Made by a program: the position numbers and the translations under genes. 64,000 bases of DNA, from the NCBI GenBank assembly GCA_035499555.1, contig DATJYO010000065.1, forward strand, positions 62,001 through 126,000, read 5' to 3'. The DNA comes from Bog-159 sp035499555. GTDB lineage: Bacteria > Acidobacteriota > Terriglobia > Bryobacterales > Bryobacteraceae. The notes beneath the pieces were generated by a model that had not been told where the DNA came from, did no database searches, and saw only the letters and a program-made list of their open reading frames with translations. Each line of letters starts with the position of its first letter. Within the stretch, counting starts at the first letter, position 1. Positions 1-8,441 of the stretch are shown here, piece after piece.

Positions 1-291
1 AACACGGGTCTGGCGGCGGTGCTGGCGGGCGGATTGCTGGTGAGCCGGCATGCGTACCTGCAGGATTGCGCACTGCTTTTGCCGGCGCTGTTGCTGATGC
101 TGCCGGTGGTGAAGGGCTGGGGACTGGTGGCGAGCGCTTGGTTGTTGGCGCCCCCTTCAGCCTTGGCCGTGTTGGCCGGACATCCGGCGGCGGATGTAAC
201 GCGCTTGACGACGATCGCCTTTCTGGCCTACCTGCTGAAGCCGGGCTTCCCGCGGGAGACCGAACTGGTGCTGCGGGAGAGAATGGCATGA
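1..291 (+). CDS. C-terminal part of a polytopic membrane protein (possibly GT87-like)
   Basis: The reading frame is open from the first base, so this is the last 96 residues of a longer protein cut by the window edge. The visible part is very hydrophobic, with about three membrane helices, and ends in a short charged tail. It resembles the C-terminal end of polytopic mannosyltransferase-like (GT87/DUF2029) proteins, but too little remains for a family call. Its stop codon overlaps the start codon of the DUF362 gene by four bases (ATGA), so the two are probably co-transcribed and translationally coupled. Confidence 0.5.
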   Translation, partial: NTGLAAVLAGGLLVSRHAYLQDCALLLPALLLMLPVVKGWGLVASAWLLAPPSALAVLAGHPAADVTRLTTIAFLAYLLKPGFPRETELVLRERMA

Positions 292-1241
292 GACGCCGCG
301 ATTTTGTGCTGGCCTCCGCAGCGGCCGGCCTGGCGGGCTGCGCCCGGACGCCGGCGCCGCCCCGCAGCCGGTCTCTGGTTTCGGTGACGCGGGCTACGGC
401 CTACTCCCAGGATCTCTACGATACGGTGCGGCGCATCCTGGCCGAGCATAAGCTGCAGGTGCGCGGCCGGCGCGTGCTGCTGAAGCCCAACCTGGTGGAG
501 TTCGAACCGGGCACGACCATCAATACGCATCCCATGCTGGTGCACGCCGCGTTGGAAGCTTTTCGGGAGATGGGTGCGGACGTCGCCATCGCGGAGGGGC
601 CCGGCCACCGCCGCGGCACGCTGGACCTGGCCGACGCAGCCGGATACTTCCAGATCATTCCAGGTTTCGAAGATCTGTTCACGGATCTGAATCTGGACGA
701 GGTCACGCGGGTCTGCTTACCGCATCCGGCCTCGCCGCTGCAGTCGTTGTATCTGCCCAATACGGTGCTGGGCAGCACTCTGCTGGTCTCCATGCCCAAA
801 ATGAAGACCCATCACTGGACCGGTGCGACGCTCTCCATGAAGAACCTGTTCGGGCTGGTGCCGGGAGGGGTCTACGGGTGGCCGAAAAACGTGCTGCACT
901 GGGCCGGAATCCATCAGTCGATTGCCGATCTGCACTCGCTTTTTCCGCGGCATTTCTCGCTGGTGGACGGCATCGTGGGAATGGACGGCAACGGTCCCAT
1001 CCAAGGAAAGCCGAAGCCGGCGGGTGTGCTGGTGGCCGGACGCGACCCGGTGGCGGTGGACGCGACCTGCTGCCGCATCATGGAGATCGAGCCGTCGCGG
1101 GTCTGGTACTTAACTCTGGCCGGCGGCTTAGATGGAATCGCAGAGCAAAATATCCAACAAATAGGGGAAAGCGTGGATTCCGTGGCCACTCGTTTCGAAC
1201 TGATAATGGAACTGCGGAAGTTGCGGAGGCAGCAAGTTTGA
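288..1241 (+). CDS. DUF362 domain protein with TAT-like or lipoprotein signal
   Basis: The 317-residue product starts MRRRDFVLASAAAGLAGC, an arginine-rich signal followed by a possible lipobox (LAGC), so export and lipid anchoring are likely. The body matches the DUF362 family, with the segments VLLKPNLVEF, PKMKTHHWTGATLSMKN and VDGIVGMDGNGP. DUF362 proteins often carry ferredoxin domains, but none is present here. The biochemical role of the family is not settled. The ATG at 288 is preferred because it overlaps the upstream stop and begins the signal sequence; the open frame further upstream is non-coding extension. The next gene starts inside its stop codon. Confidence 0.8.
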   Translation: MRRRDFVLASAAAGLAGCARTPAPPRSRSLVSVTRATAYSQDLYDTVRRILAEHKLQVRGRRVLLKPNLVEFEPGTTINTHPMLVHAALEAFREMGADVAIAEGPGHRRGTLDLADAAGYFQIIPGFEDLFTDLNLDEVTRVCLPHPASPLQSLYLPNTVLGSTLLVSMPKMKTHHWTGATLSMKNLFGLVPGGVYGWPKNVLHWAGIHQSIADLHSLFPRHFSLVDGIVGMDGNGPIQGKPKPAGVLVAGRDPVAVDATCCRIMEIEPSRVWYLTLAGGLDGIAEQNIQQIGESVDSVATRFELIMELRKLRRQQV

Positions 1242-2710
1242 CTGCCAAATGGAAACGCGCGATCGTCGGCGGCGGGTTGTCCCTGGCCCTGCTGGCGCCT
1301 TGTTTCTGGCAGCCACGGATCGAAGCCGGCGATCTGTCCAGCCATGTATACAATGCCTGGCTGGCACAGTTGATCGAACGCGGACAGGCTCCCGGCCTGG
1401 CGCTGGTGCGCCAGACGAACAACGTGCTGTTCGATCTGATGCTGTCCGGGCTGATGCGCGGCGTTGGTATTACGGCGGCACAGCGGATCTCCGTGTCGGT
1501 CGCCGTGCTGATTTTCTTTTGGGGTGCGTTCGCGTTTGTGCGGTCCAGCGCGCGACCGCGGCGGGCGCCCTGGCAATTGGTCCCCTGCCTGGCCATGCTG
1601 ACCTACGGATGGGTCTTCCGCATGGGCCTGTTCAACTTTTACATGGCGCTGGGGCTGGCATTCGGCGCGCTGGCAGCCGCGCGCCGGAACCGGCGGTGGG
1701 CTTGGGCTTTGGCTGCCGTGCTGGCTGTGGCAGGCTACGTGGCGCATCCGCTGCCGGTGATCTGGGCATCCGGCATGCTGGTTTACGAACGCGTGGCACA
1801 GGCGCTGCGTCCGCGGCAGCGTTCCGGGCTGATGATCGCGATGTTGGTCGTCCTGGCGTTGGCGGGCATCGCAGTGGGCATATTCTTCGAGACCCGCCGT
1901 GGCATCGACCAGTTGGCCGCCACTACCGGCGCCGAACAGGTCTGGGTTTACGGCAAGCCGTACGTGGCGATGTCCGTGGCTCTGCTGGCGGTTTGGGTAT
2001 TGTGCTTCTTCCGGGTCGCGCGCCGGCGCGGCGCCGGCCGCCTCGTGTTGGATGTCCGTTTTCAGCTCTGGGCGCTGACCGGCGCGGCCCTGGTTCTGTT
2101 ACCGGCAGGTGTGCTGCTGCCGGGCTACCGCTCGGGGCTGGATTTCGTGGCGGAGCGCATGTCACTGGCAGGCGCGGTGTTGCTGTGCGGGATGCTGGCG
2201 TCGTGGCGGCTGCCCGAGCCGCTGGTCGGGGCGACGGTGGTGTTGGCAGTGGCGTTTTTTGCCCGCTCCTATGTAGACGAACGCCAGTTCAACGGCCTGG
2301 AAACGCGCATGGAGCGGGTGGTGGCGCAACTGCCGCCCGGCCAACGGGTGGTCAGTGCGCTGGCGGATCCGGGCATACGGATTCCGGTTGAAGTGCACAT
2401 GATCGATCGCGTTTGTGTGGGCCGGTGTTTCAGCTACGCCAACTACGAACCGTGCACCTGGCAGTTTCGGGTACGGGCGAAAGGTCCAAACTCGATCGTG
2501 GTCTCGAACTACGGCGATTCCTGGGACCTCCAGAACGGCCAATACCGAGTGAAAAGGCAGGATCTGCCGATGTATAAAGTGGGCCGCTGCGGCACGGCCG
2601 GCGGCGGGCTTTGCGTCGCCGCGCTGGAGCCGGGCGACACGTTACAGGGTAGTGGACGCCGGCCTGTTAACCAAGGAGAACGGAGCCTTTCGGCAAGCTC
2701 ACGCCGATAA
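1238..2710 (+). CDS. Polytopic membrane protein, first of a paralogous pair
   Basis: This 490-residue protein has roughly ten membrane helices and a soluble C-terminal part. The start is taken as TTG at 1238, which overlaps the DUF362 stop and has GGAGG at 1225-1229, eight bases upstream. It is clearly paralogous to the protein at 2991-4514: both share GDLSSHVYNAWLA near the N-terminus, NVLFDLML, LTYGWVFRMGLFNFY (or a close variant), and a C-terminal block with DRVCVGRCFSYANYEP. The N-terminal layout recalls GT-C-type membrane glycosyltransferases, but no catalytic motif can be assigned. The function is unknown. The C-terminal block carries paired cysteines (VCVGRCF) conserved in both copies. 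Confidence 0.75.
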   Translation: MTAKWKRAIVGGGLSLALLAPCFWQPRIEAGDLSSHVYNAWLAQLIERGQAPGLALVRQTNNVLFDLMLSGLMRGVGITAAQRISVSVAVLIFFWGAFAFVRSSARPRRAPWQLVPCLAMLTYGWVFRMGLFNFYMALGLAFGALAAARRNRRWAWALAAVLAVAGYVAHPLPVIWASGMLVYERVAQALRPRQRSGLMIAMLVVLALAGIAVGIFFETRRGIDQLAATTGAEQVWVYGKPYVAMSVALLAVWVLCFFRVARRRGAGRLVLDVRFQLWALTGAALVLLPAGVLLPGYRSGLDFVAERMSLAGAVLLCGMLASWRLPEPLVGATVVLAVAFFARSYVDERQFNGLETRMERVVAQLPPGQRVVSALADPGIRIPVEVHMIDRVCVGRCFSYANYEPCTWQFRVRAKGPNSIVVSNYGDSWDLQNGQYRVKRQDLPMYKVGRCGTAGGGLCVAALEPGDTLQGSGRRPVNQGERSLSASSRR

Positions 2711-2744
2711 TAGATGCAGTGCGTCGGACTAACGAGGAACGGAA

Positions 2745-2912
2745 ATGACGGATGGAAGCGCGGCCACGCTAACGGCCAACTATAGCCCCGAGGCGGTGCG
2801 GAGTCCCCTGCTGCTGCGCCTCAAGTCAATCCCGTGGACGCGCATCCTGGTGGATGCGCTTCTGGCCCTGGGCTTTCTGTTTGCGTCGTCAAGCCTGTTG
2901 ACGGTTCGCTAG
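2745..2912 (+). CDS. Small hypothetical protein between the two paralogues
   Basis: This 55-codon ORF starts with ATG behind a GAGG-type ribosome site (around 2733-2736) and encodes a polar N-terminus followed by one hydrophobic segment (VDALLALGFLFASSSLL). It lies in the 280-base gap between the two paralogous membrane proteins, on the same strand. After the TAG stop the frame stays open for another 18 codons to a TAA at about 2968, so it may be a slightly truncated small membrane protein. No family is recognised and it may not be expressed. Confidence 0.3.
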   Translation: MTDGSAATLTANYSPEAVRSPLLLRLKSIPWTRILVDALLALGFLFASSSLLTVR

Positions 2913-2990
2913 CTCACCACGGGACTGGACCACGCACAGGTGGCCGAAACTCCCTGCCCGCACGATTAACGAAGGATAGCAGGCCGGCAA

Positions 2991-4514
2991 TTGACCCGTT
3001 CCGCGGATAATGAAGGCGTGCAGGCCGCAGCGCCGATTGCAATCACTCAACCGGCAGAACACCGAAAATCATGGTTTAGCCCGGCCGTTTACCTGGCCGT
3101 CTCGCTGACCGTGTTGACGCCGTGTTTCTGGCAGAAACGCATACAGGCCGGAGACCTGTCGAGTCACGTCTATAATGCCTGGCTCGCGGGGTTGATCGGG
3201 CAAGGCAAGGCCAGCGGTCTGATCCTCGTGCCGCAGACGTGTAATGTGCTGTTCGACCTGATGCTGAGAGGGCTGATGCGCGCCTTCGGACCCGGGCCGG
3301 CACAGCGAATTGCGGTCTCCACCGCGGTCCTGGTTTTCTTCTGGGGAGCCTTCGCTTTGGTGTGGGCCCTCTCGCGCCGTTCCGCCCGCGAACCGCCCTG
3401 GAGTTGGACTCCGTGCATCGCCATGCTGGCCTATGGATGGGTCTTCCATATGGGCCTTTTCAACTTCTACCTGTCGTTGGGGCTCACGTTCTGGGTGCTG
3501 GCACTGGCTCTGCGGCGGGGTCGCGGCCGCATGCTGGCAGCCATCCTGCTAGTTCCTGCCTATGTGGCGCATCCCGTGCCGGTGGTTTGGGGGATCGGCG
3601 TTCTCGTGTATCTGCGCATAGCCAGAGCCATCGCGCCCCGGTATCGCCCGGTGCTGGCCGGTGCGTGCCTGGCGGCGCTGGCCGCGTCCGGCTTACTGAT
3701 GAAAGCGTTGTTCCAGGCGCGCTGGGACTCCGGTCCGAAGCTGGCATTCACCGGAGCGGACCAGGTCTGGGTTTACGGTGCCCGTTACCTGCCGTTGGCG
3801 TTGGCTCTTTTGTTGATCTGGATTTTCTGGTTCCAGGCTGTGCTGGCGCGGCGGGGAACTCGTCGCACCATCCTCGACGTGCGATTGCATCTCGCGATTC
3901 TGAATGCGGCTGGCATTTTGCTGCTGCCCAGCGTGATCGTACTGCCGGCCAGCGGCCAGGCCGAGAGTCTGCTGATCGGACGGATGTCCCTGGCGGGCGC
4001 GGTGCTCTATTGTGCCCTGGCGGCCACTGCCAGGCAGCGCCGGTGGTTATCGGCCGGCATGGCGGCGGTGGGGGCGGTCTTTTTCATCTTCGTCTACCAG
4101 GATGCCGCGGCACTGAACCGCATCGAGGACCGCATGGAGCAAGCTCTGGCGCACCTGCCGCCGGGCCAGCGAGTGGTCAGTGCGTTGATGGACACCGACC
4201 TGCGCGAGTTTGCGCTGCTGCACGTGATCGATCGCGCGTGTGTGGGCCGTTGTTTCAGCTATGCGAATTACGAGCCGTCGGTGGGCCAGTTCCGTGTGCG
4301 CGCGGTACGGCCCAACGGGATCGTAATCGCGAATTTCCGCGACTCTTGGGCCATGCAGGCAGGTGGTTACGTGGTGAAGCCCCGCGATCTGCCGTTGTAT
4401 CGGGTGGACCTGTGCGGCCCGGCGCCGCAGCAGTTATGCGCGGCGCCGGTAGCCGCCGGGATCACCTTACAGTGCCGATGGCTGCACGTGACGCCGGATC
4501 TGTGGAAACAATGA
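2991..4514 (+). CDS. Polytopic membrane protein, second of a paralogous pair
   Basis: This 507-residue protein has about ten predicted membrane helices. It is a tandem paralogue of the protein at 1238-2710, with matching blocks across its whole length, including GDLSSHVYNAWLAGLI, FHMGLFNFYLSLG, AYVAHPVPVVWG, DQVWVYGARYLPLAL, GQRVVSAL and DRACVGRCFSYANYEP. The start is TTG at 2991, with AAGGA at about 2972. The family is not recognised. A gene duplication within this lineage is the simplest explanation for the pair. The conserved soluble C-terminal block would sit on one side of the membrane and is the likeliest functional site. Confidence 0.75.
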   Translation: MTRSADNEGVQAAAPIAITQPAEHRKSWFSPAVYLAVSLTVLTPCFWQKRIQAGDLSSHVYNAWLAGLIGQGKASGLILVPQTCNVLFDLMLRGLMRAFGPGPAQRIAVSTAVLVFFWGAFALVWALSRRSAREPPWSWTPCIAMLAYGWVFHMGLFNFYLSLGLTFWVLALALRRGRGRMLAAILLVPAYVAHPVPVVWGIGVLVYLRIARAIAPRYRPVLAGACLAALAASGLLMKALFQARWDSGPKLAFTGADQVWVYGARYLPLALALLLIWIFWFQAVLARRGTRRTILDVRLHLAILNAAGILLLPSVIVLPASGQAESLLIGRMSLAGAVLYCALAATARQRRWLSAGMAAVGAVFFIFVYQDAAALNRIEDRMEQALAHLPPGQRVVSALMDTDLREFALLHVIDRACVGRCFSYANYEPSVGQFRVRAVRPNGIVIANFRDSWAMQAGGYVVKPRDLPLYRVDLCGPAPQQLCAAPVAAGITLQCRWLHVTPDLWKQ

Positions 4515-4553
4515 GCCACGATACCGGGTGCTACAATCGAATTTACAACGGCA

Positions 4554-5162
4554 ATGCGCGTTCTCGAGCATGGTTTGGCGATCCTGCTGATCGTGTCCCT
4601 GGCGGGTTGCACGTTGCACCAGAAGAAGCAGGCCGCGGTGCCGCCGCCTCCCAAGCCGGCCGCCATCGCGCCGCCGGTGGCGGAGCCGCAGGCATATTCT
4701 CTTCCGCAGACCTCCGTGGTGCTGCCCAGCCCGCAGCCGGTGAACCCGGATGCGATTCCGCCTCTAACGTCGGCTGCGTCTCAGGCCAGCGACAAGGCGG
4801 AAGCCCCGTCGGCGGCGCCGCGGCCTCCGCGTCGCTCCGGCGGTGCGGCGAAGGCAGGAGCCGAGCAGGAAACGGAGGCGCCGGCGGTCGCCGACGAGCC
4901 GCCGCCGCCGCAGCCGCCTTTTCAGGCCATCGTGACCCCAGAGGAACAGAAGCAAATCGCAACCAACATTGAAACGCGGAAGAAAGAGATCAACGAGCGG
5001 CTGGACCGGGCCAAACGTCTCCCCGGCACCAATCAAACGCTGGTCCAGCGCATTCATACGTTCCTCACTCAAATGGAGGAAGCCCGGCAACACGGCGACT
5101 ACGCCCAGGCCGATTCGCTTTCGGAGCGTGCCCTGATCCTGGCGCGGGAGTTGGGTGAATAA
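4554..5162 (+). CDS. Proline-rich lipoprotein with C-terminal helical repeat
   Basis: The 202-residue product begins with a lipoprotein signal ending in the lipobox LAGC (cysteine at about residue 19), so it should be lipid-anchored outside the inner membrane. Residues 20-120 are a low-complexity Pro/Ala linker with PPPPKP- and PPPPQPP-like runs. The last 70 residues form a charged helical region (ETRKKEINERLDRAKRL and a TPR-like tail). No named family is recognised. It overlaps the following peptidase gene by eight bases. Confidence 0.65.
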   Translation: MRVLEHGLAILLIVSLAGCTLHQKKQAAVPPPPKPAAIAPPVAEPQAYSLPQTSVVLPSPQPVNPDAIPPLTSAASQASDKAEAPSAAPRPPRRSGGAAKAGAEQETEAPAVADEPPPPQPPFQAIVTPEEQKQIATNIETRKKEINERLDRAKRLPGTNQTLVQRIHTFLTQMEEARQHGDYAQADSLSERALILARELGE

Positions 5163-6234
5163 CGAATTCGCGCGGCGTCGCGGCCTGATCAGCGGTGGGC
5201 TCGAGCACCGCCATCTGGACGCCATGCTGGTGTCGTCGCCCGCCAGCGTCCGTTATCTGTCGGGATTCACGGGCAGCAGCGGGATGCTGCTTTCACTGCC
5301 CGGCGAAACCGTGTTCTTCACCGACCCGCGCTACGCCATTCAATCCGGCCGCGAAGTGTCCTGCCGGGTCCGGGTGTGCAAAGGGCCTATGCTGGCGGCC
5401 ATAGCCCAAACGGCGGTGCGCCACCGCGTGCGGCGGCTGGGGTTTGAACGCGCGCATTTGAGTTACGACGGATTCGATACTCTACGTTGCAAGCTGCCGG
5501 TGGGGGCCTCGCTGGAGCCGGTGTCCGGGTGGCTGGAAGCGCACCGCATGGTGAAGTCGGCGGAAGAAATTGCATTGATCCGCCGTTCGGTGGAGGTCAA
5601 TTCGAAGGCGTTTGAATGGGCCGCGCGCAGAGCGCGGGCAGGCATGCGGGAACAGGACTTAGCCGCCGGGATCGAGCATGTCATGCGGCGCCTGGGCGCC
5701 GAGAAGCCTTCGTTCGACACCATCGTGGCGGCCGGCGAACGCTCGGCGCTGCCCCATGCGCATCCTACCCAGGCCGCCTTGAAGACCGGCCAGTTTCTGT
5801 TGATCGATATGGGTGCGTTCGTGGACGGATACGCCAGCGACATGACCCGTATGTTATTTCTCGGCCGGCCGGGCGCCCGCGCGAAGCGACTGTATCGCGC
5901 CGTACTCGAGGCCCAACTGGCGGCCATCGACGCGGTGCGGCCGGGCGTGACCACGGCGCACGTGGACCGGCAGGCGCGCAGGGTACTGCGGCGCTTCGGG
6001 CTAGACCGCGCGTTTGTACATTCCACCGGCCACGGCTTGGGGCTCGAGATTCACGAATTGCCGCGTATCGGGCGTAAGGATAAGACGCCCCTGGCCGCGG
6101 GCATGGCCATCACCATTGAGCCGGGTGCTTACTTGGAGGGCTTCGGCGGCGTGCGCATCGAGGATACGGTAGTGGTGACGGCCGGCGGTTGCGAAGTGCT
6201 CACGCCCACCAGCAAGGAGTTACGGGTTCTATAA
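5155..6234 (+). CDS. M24 family metallopeptidase (Xaa-Pro aminopeptidase type)
   Basis: This is a 359-residue cytoplasmic peptidase of the pita-bread fold. An N-terminal creatinase-like domain (about residues 15-130, with a segment SPASVRYLSGFTGSSG) precedes the catalytic domain. The five metal ligands are visible: Asp in LLIDMGAF, Asp in YASDMTRM, His in HSTGHGLGLEIHE, Glu in ITIEPGAY and Glu in GVRIEDT. The family removes N-terminal residues before proline or cleaves Xaa-Pro dipeptides. The GTG start at 5155 overlaps the end of the lipoprotein gene, which suggests translational coupling. The stop overlaps the next start. Confidence 0.9.
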   Translation: MNNEFARRRGLISGGLEHRHLDAMLVSSPASVRYLSGFTGSSGMLLSLPGETVFFTDPRYAIQSGREVSCRVRVCKGPMLAAIAQTAVRHRVRRLGFERAHLSYDGFDTLRCKLPVGASLEPVSGWLEAHRMVKSAEEIALIRRSVEVNSKAFEWAARRARAGMREQDLAAGIEHVMRRLGAEKPSFDTIVAAGERSALPHAHPTQAALKTGQFLLIDMGAFVDGYASDMTRMLFLGRPGARAKRLYRAVLEAQLAAIDAVRPGVTTAHVDRQARRVLRRFGLDRAFVHSTGHGLGLEIHELPRIGRKDKTPLAAGMAITIEPGAYLEGFGGVRIEDTVVVTAGGCEVLTPTSKELRVL

Positions 6235-7157
6235 TGGGCTTCGTTATGCGAACATTTACGATCGGCATCGCTGCGCTGGCGGCGCTTATGGTTCCGGCCT
6301 CGGCGCAACGTCCGAGTCCCTTCGTTGGGCGATGGGACTTCAACATCAAGACCCCGCGCGGTACGGCTGCCTGCTGGCTGGGCATCGCCGAAAAGGGCGG
6401 CAAGCTGGATGTGTGGTATCAGCCTCCCGGCGGCAACGTTTATCAACTGCACGATTTCAAAATGAACGGTTCGCACCTGGTGCTGAACATCGCCAAGAAC
6501 CAGACGTGGGATCTCTCGGCGGAAGGCGATAAGCTGGCAGGCGTGATCCGGCGCACCAACGGAACCAACCCGCTGGTCGGCGCGCGCGCTCCCGAAATGA
6601 AGCGGGCGGAGCCCACCGCCTGGACGGCCCCCGAGCCTCTCTTCAACGGCAAGAACCTGGACGGCTGGGAACCGATGGGCAATCCGGCCGACAATCACTG
6701 GACCGTGAAGGACGGGGTGCTGGTGAATGAAGCGCATGGCGATAATCTGCGGACTACGCGCAAGTTCGAAGATTTCAAGGTGCACTACGAAGTGAACTGT
6801 CCGCAGGGCGGCAATAGCGGCTTCTACCTGCGGGGACGCTACGAGGTGCAGATCGAATACGAGCCGTTGACCGAGAATCCGCCGGAGCGCCGTATCGGGT
6901 CGATTTACGGCCGGATTGCGCCGGGCGGGGACGTGCCCCGCACGCCTGGCAAGTGGGAGACCTTCGACGTCACGCTGGTGGGCCGCACCGTGACCGTGGT
7001 TCATAACGGCGTTACCACCATCGATCATAAAGAGATCGAAGGGATCACGGGCGGCGCGCTGGACGCCAACGAAGGAGAGCCCGGCCCGTTCTACATCCAG
7101 GGGGATCACACGGGCGGGCTGCAGTTTCGAAATATCACGGTATCGGTGCCGAAGTAG
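6234..7157 (+). CDS. Secreted DUF1080 (3-keto-disaccharide hydrolase family) protein
   Basis: The 307-residue product has an N-terminal signal peptide (cleavage near ASAQR). It then has an N-terminal beta-rich part (about residues 25-125) and a C-terminal DUF1080 domain (PF06439, about 135-305), with the typical motifs PLFNGKNLDGWE, NHWTVKDGVLVNE, GNSGFYLRGRYEVQI and GLQFRNI. The family has a concanavalin-like fold and is reported to act on 3-keto-glycosides; it is expanded in Acidobacteriota and Planctomycetota. ATG 6234 overlaps the previous stop and has AAGGAG 14 bases upstream; ATG 6246 is an alternative. This is the last gene of the first + strand block. Confidence 0.85.
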   Translation: MGFVMRTFTIGIAALAALMVPASAQRPSPFVGRWDFNIKTPRGTAACWLGIAEKGGKLDVWYQPPGGNVYQLHDFKMNGSHLVLNIAKNQTWDLSAEGDKLAGVIRRTNGTNPLVGARAPEMKRAEPTAWTAPEPLFNGKNLDGWEPMGNPADNHWTVKDGVLVNEAHGDNLRTTRKFEDFKVHYEVNCPQGGNSGFYLRGRYEVQIEYEPLTENPPERRIGSIYGRIAPGGDVPRTPGKWETFDVTLVGRTVTVVHNGVTTIDHKEIEGITGGALDANEGEPGPFYIQGDHTGGLQFRNITVSVPK

Positions 7158-7171
7158 GCAACGACCCTGCG

Positions 7172-8437
7172 TTACGATCCGGCGGTTCTGAGGAAACGCC
7201 GGAACCTGGGAGTGTATCCTGGGAAGACCGTCGCGAGGTCACGGTTGCCGGATTGACTCGTCACCAGTTCGCCGAGCACATCGCGGAAGTCGGTGGTCAC
7301 TGCGAGGTCCCGGCCTTCGTAAAGCTGCTCCGCCTCCATGCCAGGCCAGGAGCCGTAGACCTTGCCGCCGCGGACGTCGCCGCCCATCACGAACATGCAG
7401 TTGGCGTGGCCGTGGTCGGTACCGCGATCGCCGTTCTCGCGCGCGGTGCGGCCGAATTCAGACATAGTCACCAGGGCGACGTCTCCCATGGCGTCTCCCA
7501 GATCGGTCCAGAAGGCGGCGAGTGACTGGCCGAACTCTCCCAGGCGGGCGGCCAGTTGGCCTTGCGACGCGCGCGGTCCGACTTCGTTGACGTGATGATC
7601 CCATCCGCCCACGTCAGCGAAAGCCATCTCTACTCCCACATCCGCCTTGATGAGCTGCGCGATCTGGCGCAACGCATCGCCGAAGCGGCCGCGCGGATAG
7701 TTCGCGCCGGCCGCGGGCTGATACGGCCGCTGCTGGACGGACTCGAGCAGCGATACGGCCGCGAACGTCTCGCGGCCGGCGGAATTGAGCAACGGATCTT
7801 TGCTCTCCTTATATAAAGCGGCGAACTCGCTGGCGGCCTCCGGGTTGCGCACCTGAAATGCGCCCAGATTCTGGACGGCGACCGCGGGGTTCGGGCCGCG
7901 CATGGCGCGGGGCAGGGTGGCGCCCATGGCGACCGCGCGTACAGGCGATACGGTGGCCCGGCCCGGCAGGCGCGGCAGAGCCCGGTTCATCCAGCCATCT
8001 GCGGTAGCCTTCAACCCGGGAGTGCCGGACTCCATGAAATCCTGTGCGTCAAAATGCGAACGGGTGGGGTCCGGCGATCCGGCCGCGTGCACGATCGCGA
8101 GATGGCCGAGATCCCAAACCGGCTTGAGGGGCGCCAGTGCCGGATGCAGGCCGAAAAAGCCGTCCAGGTCAATGGCGGCGTCTTCGCGGGGGCCGGCGGC
8201 CTGTGCAGGGCGGGGCACGGCGATGGTCGGCCGCAAATCGTAATAGCGCTTTTCGGCGTGCGGTACGACGATGTTCAAGCCGTCGGCCGCGCCGCGCTGG
8301 AAAATGGCGACCAGGACCTTTTTGCGCGGGGACGGCGCATCGGCGGCGTATAACGCGCGCTGCAGCCATAATGGCGCCGCGCCGACTCCGACCATGGCCA
8401 GCGCGGAATCACGAAGGAATATGCGTCGGGTAGACAT
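7172..8437 (-). CDS. DUF1501 domain protein (TAT-exported)
   Basis: This 421-residue protein starts MSTRRIFLRDSALAMVG, a twin-arginine-like signal followed by a hydrophobic stretch. DUF1501 proteins are related to the alkaline phosphatase/sulfatase fold and are almost always encoded next to DUF1800 proteins, as here. Recognisable blocks are VAIFQRGAADGLNIVVP, HAAGSPDPTRSHFDAQDFMESG, GGWDHHVNEVG and MSEFGRTARENGDRGTDHG. The ATG at 8437 is chosen over an upstream in-frame start because it follows a GAAG ribosome site and sits four bases after the DUF1800 stop. The physiological role is unknown. Confidence 0.88.
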   Translation of the reverse strand: MSTRRIFLRDSALAMVGVGAAPLWLQRALYAADAPSPRKKVLVAIFQRGAADGLNIVVPHAEKRYYDLRPTIAVPRPAQAAGPREDAAIDLDGFFGLHPALAPLKPVWDLGHLAIVHAAGSPDPTRSHFDAQDFMESGTPGLKATADGWMNRALPRLPGRATVSPVRAVAMGATLPRAMRGPNPAVAVQNLGAFQVRNPEAASEFAALYKESKDPLLNSAGRETFAAVSLLESVQQRPYQPAAGANYPRGRFGDALRQIAQLIKADVGVEMAFADVGGWDHHVNEVGPRASQGQLAARLGEFGQSLAAFWTDLGDAMGDVALVTMSEFGRTARENGDRGTDHGHANCMFVMGGDVRGGKVYGSWPGMEAEQLYEGRDLAVTTDFRDVLGELVTSQSGNRDLATVFPGYTPRFRRFLRTAGS

Positions 8438-8441
8438 GGCG

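Noticed and set aside
2712..2718. TAGATGC half-site resembling the PadR operator
   Set aside because: The second arm is missing (GTCGGA instead of GCATCTA) and the location is downstream of a gene, so it is probably chance.
3362..4972. Long open frame overlapping the second membrane paralogue and the lipoprotein gene
   Set aside because: It is out of phase with two genes that have clear features, and its composition (Gly/Arg/Ala-rich, no hydrophobic pattern) is typical of a GC-rich shadow.
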